Assembly (NCBI RefSeq): GCF_008692845.1
Contig: NZ_VXJW01000005.1
Span: 1-64,000, forward strand
DNA: 64,000 nucleotides
Origin: Salmonella enterica subsp. arizonae
Lineage (GTDB): Bacteria > Pseudomonadota > Gammaproteobacteria > Enterobacterales > Enterobacteriaceae
Direction of reading: 5' to 3'
A program made the position numbers and the translations under genes. Shown piece by piece: positions 56,402-64,000 of the stretch (position 1 is its first letter; each line of letters begins with the position of its first letter). The notes beneath the pieces were generated by a model. That model searched no databases. It was given only the letters and a program-made list of their open reading frames with translations, and was not told the DNA's origin.

Positions 56402-57190
56402 TTATTTTAGCGTGCAGTCGCCGCACTGCTGTACGTCTGGTAAGCGGTAACGTTGGCAGCAGGTTCTGCGTACCAGAAGACCGTCGCGCATCACGACAGT
56501 TCGCCAAAGCGGGTTATCCTGACCATTAGAGAGCCGCTTTTCAAAAAAACAACGCTGACGTAGCGTTGCCAACAGGGCTTCGCCAAGCAGCGGCTTCATC
56601 TCAGTCAGATACCAGTTGATTAAGTAACCGGTATTGCTCCAGATAAGTTTTGCGTTGATGTCGCCAGTCGTCTCCAGCGCCTGAACGACCGGCTGTAGTG
56701 CGGAGACGATCAGCGTTTCCATTCGTTCTGCCGGGGAACGCATTGTTGTCAGGTTATCCTGATGTACATCAAGCCAGAAACACGCTGCGCGTCCGGTTTC
56801 ATGAAATTCAACGTGAATATGTTCTGCGGAGACATTGATAGCGCGCGCTTGCGTCAGTAATGCCAGCATCAGCGGCGGCGCCATCAGCCCGATATACCAT
56901 TGCGCCCACAGGGAAAGTAATGGCTTATTCTCTCGTGGAAGACCTGGCGTGTTACGGTAGATGTGATCGGAATAGGCGGCCAGCAATGAACGGAACGTCG
57001 CTGGGCGTGTCCACTGCGCGAGAGTCATAGCTGTTGGCGGCGGCGTTTTATCAAGGCGGATGAAGTCCAACAGGTGCTCACGGGTGTTGGCGATCGCCTC
57101 GCGTACCGCTTCCGCCAACGAGCCGTCCTCCGGCTGAAGGGCGGCTCGCCAGATAATATCGTCAGCAATCGGTGCGGAACGGTAAGCCAT
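56402..57190 (-). CDS. fhuF: ferric siderophore reductase FhuF
   Basis: The 262-residue cytoplasmic protein ends with the FhuF iron-sulfur motif CC-x10-C-x2-C (CCQRYRLPDVQQCGDC), which binds a [2Fe-2S] cluster. The middle part (WAQWYIGLMAPPLMLALLTQ, then FHETGRAACFWLD) matches the siderophore-iron reductase family. FhuF releases iron from hydroxamate siderophores. A Fur box lies 26-50 bp upstream of the ATG. Single gene. Confidence 0.95.
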   Translation of the reverse strand: MAYRSAPIADDIIWRAALQPEDGSLAEAVREAIANTREHLLDFIRLDKTPPPTAMTLAQWTRPATFRSLLAAYSDHIYRNTPGLPRENKPLLSLWAQWYIGLMAPPLMLALLTQARAINVSAEHIHVEFHETGRAACFWLDVHQDNLTTMRSPAERMETLIVSALQPVVQALETTGDINAKLIWSNTGYLINWYLTEMKPLLGEALLATLRQRCFFEKRLSNGQDNPLWRTVVMRDGLLVRRTCCQRYRLPDVQQCGDCTLK

Positions 57191-57215
57191 AGCGCAATTT
57201 AAGGATGTTAATCTA

Positions 57216-57240
57216 AATGATAATTATTTCTAATAATATC
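57216..57240 (-). promoter_or_regulatory. Fur box of fhuF
   Basis: AATGATAATTATTTCTAATA and the following ATATC fit the array of GATAAT hexamers recognised by Fur. The site overlaps the expected fhuF promoter just before its start codon. Confidence 0.8.
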
Positions 57241-57310
57241 GATAGAGATAAACGATGGCAAGCGGTTTATGGTTAACGCTGTCGGCGTAGTACGATTACG
57301 TCATCAGGAT

Positions 57311-58375
57311 TCACATTGCGTGCAAGTCGCCGCTGACCAGAATGTGGTTACGTCCAAGATGCTTGGCTTCGTAGAGCGCTTTATCCGCTTTTTCGATAGC
57401 GTCCCCGATATTGCGATCCGCCAGTGGCGCAATGCCGATACTGACGGTGACATTGGTGGCGACGCTCTCATTAAACATATGCGGTATTTTAAGATCGTAT
57501 ACTTTCTGTCTAATACGTTCTGCGGTAGCGCGGGCCTGCTGTGGCTCAGTGGCGGTCAGTAACACCAGAAATTCTTCACCGCCAAAACGGCAGACAACAT
57601 CGCGCGATCGCACGGCGTCCCGAATTGCCGCTGAGACGCGAATTAACGCCTGATCGCCCATCATATGACCGTAGTGATCGTTATACGCTTTGAAATGATC
57701 GATATCTAATAGCAGGACGTAGTGTTCATGGCTGTCCAGCGCCTGTAGCGTATCCAGCCGACTTTGCAGGCCACGGCGATTATATAAGCCGGTCAATGGA
57801 TCAAGCATACTCAGGCTGTTGAGGGTTTCCCGTTCGGCGAGCAGCTTAAACATTAGCTGCTGGGCAAAGTTATCGTAGCGTTTCTGGATAATATGCTGGA
57901 TAGCAATTCCCACCATCGGCAAGGCCATCAAATAGAGGATGCGCAAACCCTGTTCATTACCGTTCAGCCACAGGCAGAGCGCGACTGACGGTAGTGCATA
58001 GAGCGTAAATGCGACGATATTCGCGCTAAAGGCTATTGAACCGATAAACAGAACGCTAAGCAGTGAAATCAGCAAAAAAGAGAAATCATAATGACCTAAC
58101 GCCGGATACTTTAGCGCAATGTGCGTCGCCCACAGCCCTCCAAAAAGTATGGAGATAAAAGGAAGATTAATCCTTTTTTGCCCATATTTCCCATGCCATG
58201 CCAACAGTAATGCACTCAGGGCTAATATTCCTGTCATTGGCGCGCAAAATATATTGACATGATAAAGAGGGGAAACAAGAGTAAACAGCGCCGATACGGC
58301 GTTGAGAAATAGGAAAAGACGTAAAGAAAACTGATACTTCTTAATACGAAGCGATCGCCAGGATGGTGTTGTCAT
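57311..58375 (-). CDS. membrane-bound diguanylate cyclase (GGDEF)
   Basis: The 354-residue protein has an N-terminal membrane domain of about six helices (residues ~18-170) and a GGDEF domain from about residue 190 (LSMLDPLTGLYNRRGLQSRL). The active-site motif is GGEEF (VVCRFGGEEFLVLL), a functional variant. The conserved LDIDHFKAYND for metal binding and the VTVSIGIAPL and KADKALYEAKHLGRN blocks are present. No RxxD inhibitory site is seen directly before GGEEF. It should make c-di-GMP at the inner membrane. Salmonella Typhimurium has a cyclase (STM4551) at this place, absent from the E. coli order. Confidence 0.9.
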   Translation of the reverse strand: MTTPSWRSLRIKKYQFSLRLFLFLNAVSALFTLVSPLYHVNIFCAPMTGILALSALLLAWHGKYGQKRINLPFISILFGGLWATHIALKYPALGHYDFSFLLISLLSVLFIGSIAFSANIVAFTLYALPSVALCLWLNGNEQGLRILYLMALPMVGIAIQHIIQKRYDNFAQQLMFKLLAERETLNSLSMLDPLTGLYNRRGLQSRLDTLQALDSHEHYVLLLDIDHFKAYNDHYGHMMGDQALIRVSAAIRDAVRSRDVVCRFGGEEFLVLLTATEPQQARATAERIRQKVYDLKIPHMFNESVATNVTVSIGIAPLADRNIGDAIEKADKALYEAKHLGRNHILVSGDLHAM

Positions 58376-58625
58376 GTGTGATTGTCGTTATTTATCGGTG
58401 ATATACACAGTGTCGGGCGCCAACATGAAAATAACGTGCGAGAAAAGATCGCATAAAGCGAGGTTTTGTTGTTTTTACGTTAACAGTCGGACAATTTATC
58501 ACCTTACTGAATACGTGTCATCAACCGTTAAGTAAAACTCATCTATTTACCTTTCTTTTGGGCTGACAAATGAGAAAATATATCATATGATATTAGTTAT
58601 CATTATCGATTCCAGAGGTGAAACC

Positions 58626-58862
58626 ATGTTGCAGCGGGCTTTAGGCAGCGGATGGGGCGTATTATTACCTGGATTTATTATCGTCGGTCTGGCGTTTAAC
58701 GGTCTGTCAGCTCATGTGTTGAAGCTGTTGATTATATCAGGATTGCTACTGTCTGCGCTGATGTTGTATCACAAACAGTTACGACATTTTGTGTTACTTC
58801 CATCGTGTATGGCGCTTATTGGCGGCATGATGCTGGCGATGATGAACTGGAATCAGGGTTGA
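58626..58862 (+). CDS. yjjZ: DUF1435 small membrane protein (YjjZ-like)
   Basis: From ATG 58626 (after GAGGTG) the 78-residue protein has three hydrophobic segments (GVLLPGFIIVGLAFNGL; LLIISGLLLSALMLY; FVLLPSCMALIGGMMLAMM) and fits the DUF1435 family by length and pattern. The function is unknown. It lies between the GGDEF gene (divergent) and the tRNA-Leu cluster (convergent), where E. coli has yjjZ; the symbol is given on that basis. Confidence 0.65.
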   Translation: MLQRALGSGWGVLLPGFIIVGLAFNGLSAHVLKLLIISGLLLSALMLYHKQLRHFVLLPSCMALIGGMMLAMMNWNQG

Positions 58863-58895
58863 AAATGAAGATAGAAAAAGGAAAGATAAGATAAT

Positions 58896-58982
58896 TGGTG
58901 CGAGGGGGGGGACTTGAACCCCCACGTCCGTAAGGACACTAACACCTGAAGCTAGCGCGTCTACCAATTCCGCCACCTTCGC
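58896..58982 (-). tRNA. leuV: tRNA-Leu(CAG), third of the leuQPV array
   Basis: The 87-nt gene on the minus strand begins GCGAAGGTGGCGGAATTGG, has anticodon CAG (TTCAGGT loop), a long class II variable arm and encoded CCA. It is identical to the copy at 59128-59214 by inspection. The copies are transcribed leftward as one array; leuV is assigned as the last. Confidence 0.95.
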
Positions 58983-59013
58983 ACAGTTATCTTACTTTTT
59001 GATATCGCCTCGT

Positions 59014-59100
59014 TGGTGCGAGGGGGGGGACTTGAACCCCCACGTCCGTAAGAACACTAACACCTGAAGCTAGCGCGTCTACCAATTCCGCCACCTTCGC
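59014..59100 (-). tRNA. leuP: tRNA-Leu(CAG), middle of the leuQPV array
   Basis: Same 87-nt tRNA with anticodon CAG and encoded CCA. It differs from the two neighbours by one base in the variable arm (plus strand GTAAGAACAC instead of GTAAGGACAC), which turns one C-G pair of the arm into a U-G wobble. Confidence 0.95.
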
Positions 59101-59127
59101 CCAGTGCGAGCAATATCAACGTGGTTT

Positions 59128-59214
59128 TGGTGCGAGGGGGGGGACTTGAACCCCCACGTCCGTAAGGACACTAACACCTGAAGCTAGCGCGTCTACCAAT
59201 TCCGCCACCTTCGC
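59128..59214 (-). tRNA. leuQ: tRNA-Leu(CAG), first of the leuQPV array
   Basis: 87-nt tRNA-Leu with anticodon CAG and encoded CCA, closest to the expected promoter at about 59220-59280. Spacers to the next copies are 27 and 31 bp, indicating a single transcript processed by RNases. Confidence 0.95.
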
Positions 59215-59324
59215 ATACCATCGATTCTTGAAAAGAATCACTACCACGGAGGCGCATTCTAGTGGTTTTCAGCTATTCGTCAATAGTTAATTGCGTGGGA
59301 TAGATTGATTGCTGCAAAAATGGA

Positions 59325-59412
59325 CGCTGGCCGCAAGCCGGATAAGACGTCTCGCATTGCCATCCGGCCTGCGCTTATCAGGCCGACAAATAACCTCACC
59401 GCAGGGCGGATA
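59325..59412. repeat. REP cluster downstream of rsmC
   Basis: Several REP half units (GCCGGATAAG; GCCATCCGGCC; GCGCTTATCAGGCC; GGGCGGATAAGCG) lie between the tRNA promoter region and the stop of rsmC. Confidence 0.7.
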
Positions 59413-59424
59413 AGCGCTGGTGAA

Positions 59425-60453
59425 TTATTTCTTCGCCTGACGAGTCATCACAGTACGATAAACCTTAAAGCGCCCGGTTTGCGCGATGACGTCATGGAAG
59501 CCAAAAGTCTCATCCAGAATCTTAGGATAGGGCAGAAAGGCGTTCGCCACGATGCGTAACTCTCCGCCGCTGTTCAGATGGCGCACTGCGCTGCGAATGA
59601 GCGTTTGCGCCGCATCGAGGCTGGTTTGCATTCCGTCGTGGAACGGCGGGTTGGAGATGATCATATCAAAACGTCCTTTGACTTCTGAAAAGACGTTGCT
59701 GGCAAATACGTCGCCGTCAAGACCATTAGCGGCAAGCGTGGCGCGGCTGGCTTCCACTGCCGGAGCGCTGACGTCACACAGCGTCAGGCGCACTTTCGGC
59801 GAATGGCTGGCCAGCGCGGCGGAAAGTACGCCAGCGCCGCAGCCGACATCCAGCACTTTACCTTTGGTGTGCGGCGTCAGCGTAGACAGCAGCAGTTGAC
59901 TACCGACATCCAGTCCGTCGCGGCTGAATACGCCCGGCAACGTTTTGATGATCAGACCGTCGATGCTGTACTCGTCCCAATATGGCTCGAGACTGAAGAG
60001 CGGCTGCTTTTCCAGGCGTCCATGATAAAGGCCGCAACGTCGCGCGCTATCCACTTTGTTCAGCGGCGCATAGTCCGCCAGCATTTGTTCGGCGCTACGC
60101 ACGCCGCTTCGGTTTTCCCCCACGACGAAAATATCGGCACCAGACGGCATCAGCGACAAAATATTCATTAACTGGAACTGCGCTTCGGGTTTATTTTTCG
60201 GCCAGTAGTAGATCAGCGTATCGCAGTCAGCGATATCGCAGGCTTGCGCTACCAGGCTAAAACGGACGTTATCGCCCATCTGGCGGCTTAAAACCTGCCA
60301 GTGGTGAAACTGTTGCGTATGCGCGCGGCTGGCGGCGCATTCAAAGCGCGCGGGCAGGTCATCCTGCAAATCTCCGGCAAAAAGGATACGGCTTTGTTCG
60401 AAATCGTCACTGTGGCGCAGCAAGACTTCACTTGCCGGGGTAAAAGCAGACAT
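59425..60453 (-). CDS. rsmC: 16S rRNA m2G1207 methyltransferase RsmC
   Basis: The 342-residue protein has two tandem methyltransferase-like domains. The C-terminal one has the SAM motif [16 protein letters not shown] and the catalytic NPPFHDG box typical of guanine-N2 methyltransferases; the N-terminal one lacks them. It methylates G1207 of 16S rRNA in the 30S subunit. The start [20 protein letters not shown] is conserved and follows AAGGAGT. It diverges from holD. Confidence 0.95.
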   Translation of the reverse strand: MSAFTPASEVLLRHSDDFEQSRILFAGDLQDDLPARFECAASRAHTQQFHHWQVLSRQMGDNVRFSLVAQACDIADCDTLIYYWPKNKPEAQFQLMNILSLMPSGADIFVVGENRSGVRSAEQMLADYAPLNKVDSARRCGLYHGRLEKQPLFSLEPYWDEYSIDGLIIKTLPGVFSRDGLDVGSQLLLSTLTPHTKGKVLDVGCGAGVLSAALASHSPKVRLTLCDVSAPAVEASRATLAANGLDGDVFASNVFSEVKGRFDMIISNPPFHDGMQTSLDAAQTLIRSAVRHLNSGGELRIVANAFLPYPKILDETFGFHDVIAQTGRFKVYRTVMTRQAKK

Positions 60454-60555
60454 GGAATACTCCTTAATTCAGACTGGCGGCGATTATAGTAGTTTGATGG
60501 CGCAGATTCGACAGATTTGCTATATTTGCGCCCCTGATTACAGGAGCGTTTCGCT

Positions 60556-60993
60556 ATGACATCCCGACGAGACTGGCAGTTACAGCAACTGGGTATTACG
60601 CAGTGGGCGCTGCGACGTCCTGGCGCGCTACAGGGCGAGATTGCGATTTCCCTTCCCGCGCACGTTCGTCTGATTGTGGTCGCAGAGGAATTACCGGCGC
60701 TGAACGAGTCGTTGATGTGCGATATTTTACGCGCGTTGGCCGTGAGTCCCGATCAGGTTTTACCACTGACGCCTGAGCGCGTCGCCATGCTACCGCAAGG
60801 CAGCCGTTGTAATAGCTGGCGATTAGGAACCGACGCGCCGCTTCAACTCGAAGGCGTTCAGGTCACATCGCCTTCGTTTCATGAACTCCGGGCAAACCCG
60901 GCGGCACGCGCCGCACTATGGCAACAAATCTGCGAACATGAACACGATTTCTATCCTCAGCACGACCGATCTCCCCGTAGCCTGGCAGATTGA
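60556..60993 (+). CDS. holD: DNA polymerase III psi subunit HolD
   Basis: The 145-residue protein begins MTSRRDWQLQQLGITQWALR and matches E. coli HolD (137 aa), with the conserved VLPLTPERVAMLPQGSRCNS and RAALWQQICEHEHDFYP. The extra C-terminal residues overlap rimI. Psi links the clamp loader to chi and SSB. A GGAGCG precedes the start. holD overlaps rimI by 56 bp, so the two are coupled. Confidence 0.93.
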   Translation: MTSRRDWQLQQLGITQWALRRPGALQGEIAISLPAHVRLIVVAEELPALNESLMCDILRALAVSPDQVLPLTPERVAMLPQGSRCNSWRLGTDAPLQLEGVQVTSPSFHELRANPAARAALWQQICEHEHDFYPQHDRSPRSLAD

Positions 60994-61384
60994 ACAACGC
61001 GCTCATGCGTTTCCGTGGAGCGAAAAAACGTTTTTCGGCAACCAGGGCGAACGGTATCTCAACTTTCAGTTGACCGCTGACGGCAGAATGGCCGCGTTCG
61101 CCATTACACAGGTGGTGCTGGACGAAGCTACGCTGTTCAATATTGCCGTCGATCCGGATTTTCAGCGTCGGGGGCTGGGGCGTATGCTGCTTGAGCATCT
61201 GATTGACGCACTGGAAAAACGCGGCGTTGTAACGTTATGGCTGGAGGTGCGCGCCTCTAACGTTGCCGCGATCGCGCTGTATGAAAGCCTGGGTTTTAAC
61301 GAGGCGACGATTCGTCGCAATTATTATCCCACGGCGGAAGGGCGCGAGGATGCCATCATCATGGCGTTACCGATAAGCATGTAA
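60938..61384 (+). CDS. rimI: ribosomal protein S18 N-alpha-acetyltransferase RimI
   Basis: The 148-residue GNAT protein from ATG 60938 (MNTISILSTTDLPVAWQIEQ) has the acetyl-CoA loop RRGLGRMLLEHL and the WLEVRASNVAAIALYESLGF block, ending ALPISM. It acetylates the N-terminus of ribosomal protein S18. Longer in-frame starts inside holD are not conserved. Confidence 0.93.
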   Translation: MNTISILSTTDLPVAWQIEQRAHAFPWSEKTFFGNQGERYLNFQLTADGRMAAFAITQVVLDEATLFNIAVDPDFQRRGLGRMLLEHLIDALEKRGVVTLWLEVRASNVAAIALYESLGFNEATIRRNYYPTAEGREDAIIMALPISM

Positions 61385-61405
61385 TAAAAGAGGCAAGGTG
61401 TAATG

Positions 61406-62083
61406 ATGAAGTGGGACTGGATTTTCTTTGATGCCGATGAAACGTTGTTTACGTTTGATTCTTTCACCGGCTTACAGCGGATGTTCCTTGACTATAGCGT
61501 CACGTTTACCGCTGAGGATTTCCAGGATTACCAGGCCGTGAATAAACCGCTATGGGTGGATTATCAGAACGGCGCGATCACCTCATTACAATTGCAACAC
61601 GCGCGCTTTCAAAGTTGGGCTGAACGGCTAAACGTTGCGCCGGGGTTATTGAATGACGCTTTTATTAATGCGATGGCGGAGATCTGTTCTCCCTTGCCGG
61701 GCGCCGTTTCGCTGCTTAATGCGATTCGCGGGCAGGCTAAAATCGGTATTATTACTAACGGTTTTACCGCGCTACAACAAATTCGTCTGGAGCGCACCGG
61801 CCTGCGCGAGTATTTCGATCTGCTGGTGATTTCCGAGCAGGTTGGCGTCGCGAAGCCCGACCCGAAAATCTTTAACTACGCCCTGGAGCTGGCGGGTAAT
61901 CCTGACCGCTCGCGCGTATTAATGGTTGGCGATACCGCGGAATCCGATATTCTTGGCGGCATTAACGCCGGGTTGTCGACCTGCTGGCTCAACGCGCATC
62001 ATCGCGATCAGCCCGCGGGGATTCATCCAACCTGGACGGTGGCGTCATTACGCGAACTGGAGCAACTCCTGTGTAAACACTGA
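61406..62083 (+). CDS. yjjG: pyrimidine nucleotidase YjjG
   Basis: The 225-residue HAD-superfamily hydrolase has motif [13 protein letters not shown], motif II GIITNG, motif III with KPDPKIF and motif [13 protein letters not shown]. It dephosphorylates UMP, dUMP and dTMP and damaged pyrimidine nucleotides. ATG codons at 61403 and 61406 are adjacent; the second gives the E. coli length. It follows rimI by about 20 bp. Confidence 0.92.
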   Translation: MKWDWIFFDADETLFTFDSFTGLQRMFLDYSVTFTAEDFQDYQAVNKPLWVDYQNGAITSLQLQHARFQSWAERLNVAPGLLNDAFINAMAEICSPLPGAVSLLNAIRGQAKIGIITNGFTALQQIRLERTGLREYFDLLVISEQVGVAKPDPKIFNYALELAGNPDRSRVLMVGDTAESDILGGINAGLSTCWLNAHHRDQPAGIHPTWTVASLRELEQLLCKH

Positions 62084-62174
62084 TTGCCTCCCCCTGGTTG
62101 ATGAGTAAAATAGCCGCATTTTTCGTATTCAACATGCGCGGCCAAACGCCGCGCTTACTCAAGAAGATTTGACT

Positions 62175-63764
62175 ATGACGTTGTCTCCTTATTTGCAAGA
62201 GGTGGCCAAACGCCGCACGTTTGCCATCATTTCTCACCCGGACGCCGGTAAAACCACCATTACCGAAAAAGTGTTGTTGTTCGGACAGGCGATTCAGACC
62301 GCCGGTACGGTAAAAGGTCGTGGTTCCAGCCAACATGCGAAATCTGACTGGATGGAGATGGAAAAACAGCGTGGTATCTCCATCACCACCTCCGTAATGC
62401 AGTTTCCGTATCACGACTGCCTGGTAAACCTGCTGGATACCCCAGGGCATGAAGACTTCTCCGAAGATACCTACCGTACCCTGACGGCGGTAGACTGCTG
62501 CCTGATGGTTATCGACGCCGCGAAAGGCGTTGAGGACAGGACCCGCAAGCTGATGGAAGTCACCCGTCTGCGCGATACGCCGATTCTCACCTTTATGAAC
62601 AAACTCGACCGTGATATCCGCGATCCGATGGAGCTGCTGGATGAAGTGGAGAATGAGCTGAAAATCGGCTGCGCGCCGATCACTTGGCCGATTGGCTGCG
62701 GTAAGTTGTTCAAGGGCGTTTATCACCTCTATAAAGACGAAACCTACCTCTACCAAACCGGTAAGGGTCACACCATTCAGGAAGTGCGCATCGTTAAGGG
62801 GCTGAACAACCCGGATCTGGATGCCGCGGTGGGGGAAGATCTGGCGCAGCAGTTGCGCGATGAGCTGGAGCTGGTACAGGGAGCTTCTAACGAGTTTGAT
62901 AAGGATCTGTTCCTGGCTGGCGAAATTACCCCGGTATTTTTCGGTACTGCGCTCGGTAACTTTGGCGTTGATCATATGCTGGACGGTTTAGTGGAATGGG
63001 CGCCCGCGCCGATGCCGCGCCAAACCGATACCCGCACCGTGGAAGCCTCGGAAGAGAAGTTCAGCGGTTTTGTCTTTAAAATTCAGGCCAATATGGACCC
63101 GAAACACCGCGACCGCGTGGCGTTTATGCGCGTGGTTTCCGGTAAGTATGAGAAGGGCATGAAGCTACGTCAGGTCCGCACCGGGAAAGATGTGGTGATT
63201 TCCGACGCGCTAACCTTTATGGCGGGCGATCGTTCACACGTTGAAGAAGCGTATCCAGGCGATATTTTAGGGCTGCATAACCACGGCACCATTCAGATCG
63301 GCGATACCTTCACCCAAGGCGAGATGATGAAGTTTACCGGTATCCCGAACTTTGCGCCGGAACTGTTCCGCCGTATTCGCCTGAAAGATCCGCTGAAGCA
63401 GAAACAACTGCTGAAAGGGCTGGTACAGCTATCGGAAGAAGGCGCGGTTCAGGTATTCCGTCCTATTTCCAACAACGATCTGATTGTCGGCGCCGTAGGC
63501 GTTCTGCAGTTTGATGTTGTTGTCGCGCGCCTGAAGAGCGAATACAACGTTGAGGCGATTTATGAATCCGTCAACGTGGCGACGGCGCGCTGGGTTGAAA
63601 GTACCGATGCGAAGAAATTCGAAGAATTTAAGCGTAAGAATGAAACGCAACTGGCGCTGGATGGCGGCGACAACCTCACCTATATTGCCCCAACGATGGT
63701 TAACCTGAACCTGACCCAGGAACGTTATCCTGATGTTCAGTTCCGTAAAACGCGCGAACACTGA
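62175..63764 (+). CDS. prfC: peptide chain release factor 3
   Basis: The 529-residue GTPase has G1 [10 protein letters not shown]2 in [13 protein letters not shown]3 [14 protein letters not shown] and G4 NKLDRD, followed by EF-Tu-like domain II and the RF3 C-terminal domain ([20 protein letters not shown]). RF3 recycles RF1 and RF2 from ribosomes after termination. ATG 62175 gives the E. coli length; a TTG two codons upstream is not needed. Promoter DNA lies at 62084-62174, and a terminator follows the stop codon. Confidence 0.96.
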   Translation: MTLSPYLQEVAKRRTFAIISHPDAGKTTITEKVLLFGQAIQTAGTVKGRGSSQHAKSDWMEMEKQRGISITTSVMQFPYHDCLVNLLDTPGHEDFSEDTYRTLTAVDCCLMVIDAAKGVEDRTRKLMEVTRLRDTPILTFMNKLDRDIRDPMELLDEVENELKIGCAPITWPIGCGKLFKGVYHLYKDETYLYQTGKGHTIQEVRIVKGLNNPDLDAAVGEDLAQQLRDELELVQGASNEFDKDLFLAGEITPVFFGTALGNFGVDHMLDGLVEWAPAPMPRQTDTRTVEASEEKFSGFVFKIQANMDPKHRDRVAFMRVVSGKYEKGMKLRQVRTGKDVVISDALTFMAGDRSHVEEAYPGDILGLHNHGTIQIGDTFTQGEMMKFTGIPNFAPELFRRIRLKDPLKQKQLLKGLVQLSEEGAVQVFRPISNNDLIVGAVGVLQFDVVVARLKSEYNVEAIYESVNVATARWVESTDAKKFEEFKRKNETQLALDGGDNLTYIAPTMVNLNLTQERYPDVQFRKTREH

Positions 63765-63774
63765 TCCCTTTCCG

Positions 63775-63797
63775 GGCGCGGCATCCGCCGCGCCTTT
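63775..63797 (+). terminator. Rho-independent terminator of prfC
   Basis: GGCGCGGC, loop ATCC and GCCGCGCC are followed directly by TTTAT, 10 bp after the prfC stop. Confidence 0.85.
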
Positions 63798-64000
63798 ATA
63801 CTTTCCCTGCCTTTTTAACCGCTTACGGAATGTTCTTAAATCCCGCGTTTTTTCTCTCATCTGCCTGTTTTTTATACGCACCGACAAGCGATTTTAAAAT
63901 TGTGATCTATATTTAACAAAGTGATGACATAAATGTCGGCTTTAATGCCTGTTCAATGCGTGAATATGAGTGCTTAAAGCTGAGATTTGTTTCAGTCACG
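63798..64000 (+). promoter_or_regulatory. promoter/leader region, probably of osmY
   Basis: No gene starts before the window ends. The sequence around 63900-63970 (TTTAACAAAGTGATGACAT, then GTTCAATGCGTGAATAT) resembles the region upstream of osmY, the sigma-S-dependent gene that follows prfC in related genomes. The coding sequence lies beyond the window. Confidence 0.55.

Noticed and set aside
58896..59214. Regularly spaced repeats resembling a CRISPR array
   Set aside because: The three repeats are full 87-nt tRNA-Leu genes with CCA ends; no CRISPR array was seen in the window.

Overview
The window is chromosomal DNA of Salmonella enterica. From about 17.4 kb to the right end the gene order follows the enterobacterial uxuR-hypT-iadA-mdtM-btsT-tsr-opgB-dnaCT-bglJ-fhuF-leuQPV-rsmC-prfC segment. 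It carries Salmonella-specific insertions within that order: the gfr glycated-lysine PTS operon, an aspartate/glutamate racemase, an orphan Hcp-like gene and a GGDEF protein. The serovar cannot be decided from this sequence alone.

1-8602: the right end of an integrative conjugative element of the SPI-7/PFGI-1 type. On the minus strand it holds a tightly overlapping operon, parA - small orf - dnaB - parB - DUF2857 - STY4528-type replication gene. It ends in a 56-bp copy of the 3' end of a tRNA-Leu gene (leuX-like), the attachment site. The replicative helicase gene is split by an in-frame stop codon. A probable toxin/immunity pair on the opposite strand, flanked by repeat-rich non-coding DNA, looks like cargo.

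8603-15600: a second, decayed island behind the same tRNA end. It begins with an intact P4-type tyrosine integrase. It continues with a broken membrane-protein gene (truncated by an IS, with a 10-C homopolymer frameshift), IS3-family sequence interrupted by an IS110-family element, and an intact gene resembling the STM4504 family with an AbiJ-type N-terminal domain.

15.9-36.4 kb: conserved and variable metabolic and transport genes. These are DUF302, a dienelactone-hydrolase-like protein, uxuR, a deleted trpS2 remnant, an Hcp-like gene, a racemase, hypT, the yjiH-yjiG-iadA isoaspartyl-dipeptide operon, yjiJ, yjiN, mdtM, a frameshifted rpn gene, a sad-type aldehyde dehydrogenase, yjiS, a NucS-like nuclease, a LysE transporter with a frameshifted AraC regulator, yjiA and yjiX. 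The hsd/mrr restriction cluster usually found next to yjiA is absent.

36.4-48.5 kb: nutrient sensing and uptake. The pyruvate transporter btsT has three upstream BtsR-like boxes and a CRP site. The serine chemoreceptor tsr has a sigma-28 promoter. The sigma-54-dependent gfrR/gfrABCDEF system takes up and cleaves glucoselysine and fructoselysine.

48.5-64.0 kb: housekeeping genes. They are opgB, the primosome genes dnaT-dnaC, the yjjP-yjjB exporter, the LuxR-type regulators yjjQ-bglJ, a YbaK deacylase, Fur-regulated fhuF, a diguanylate cyclase, a DUF1435 protein, three tRNA-Leu(CAG) genes, rsmC, holD-rimI-yjjG and prfC. The window stops in the leader region of osmY.
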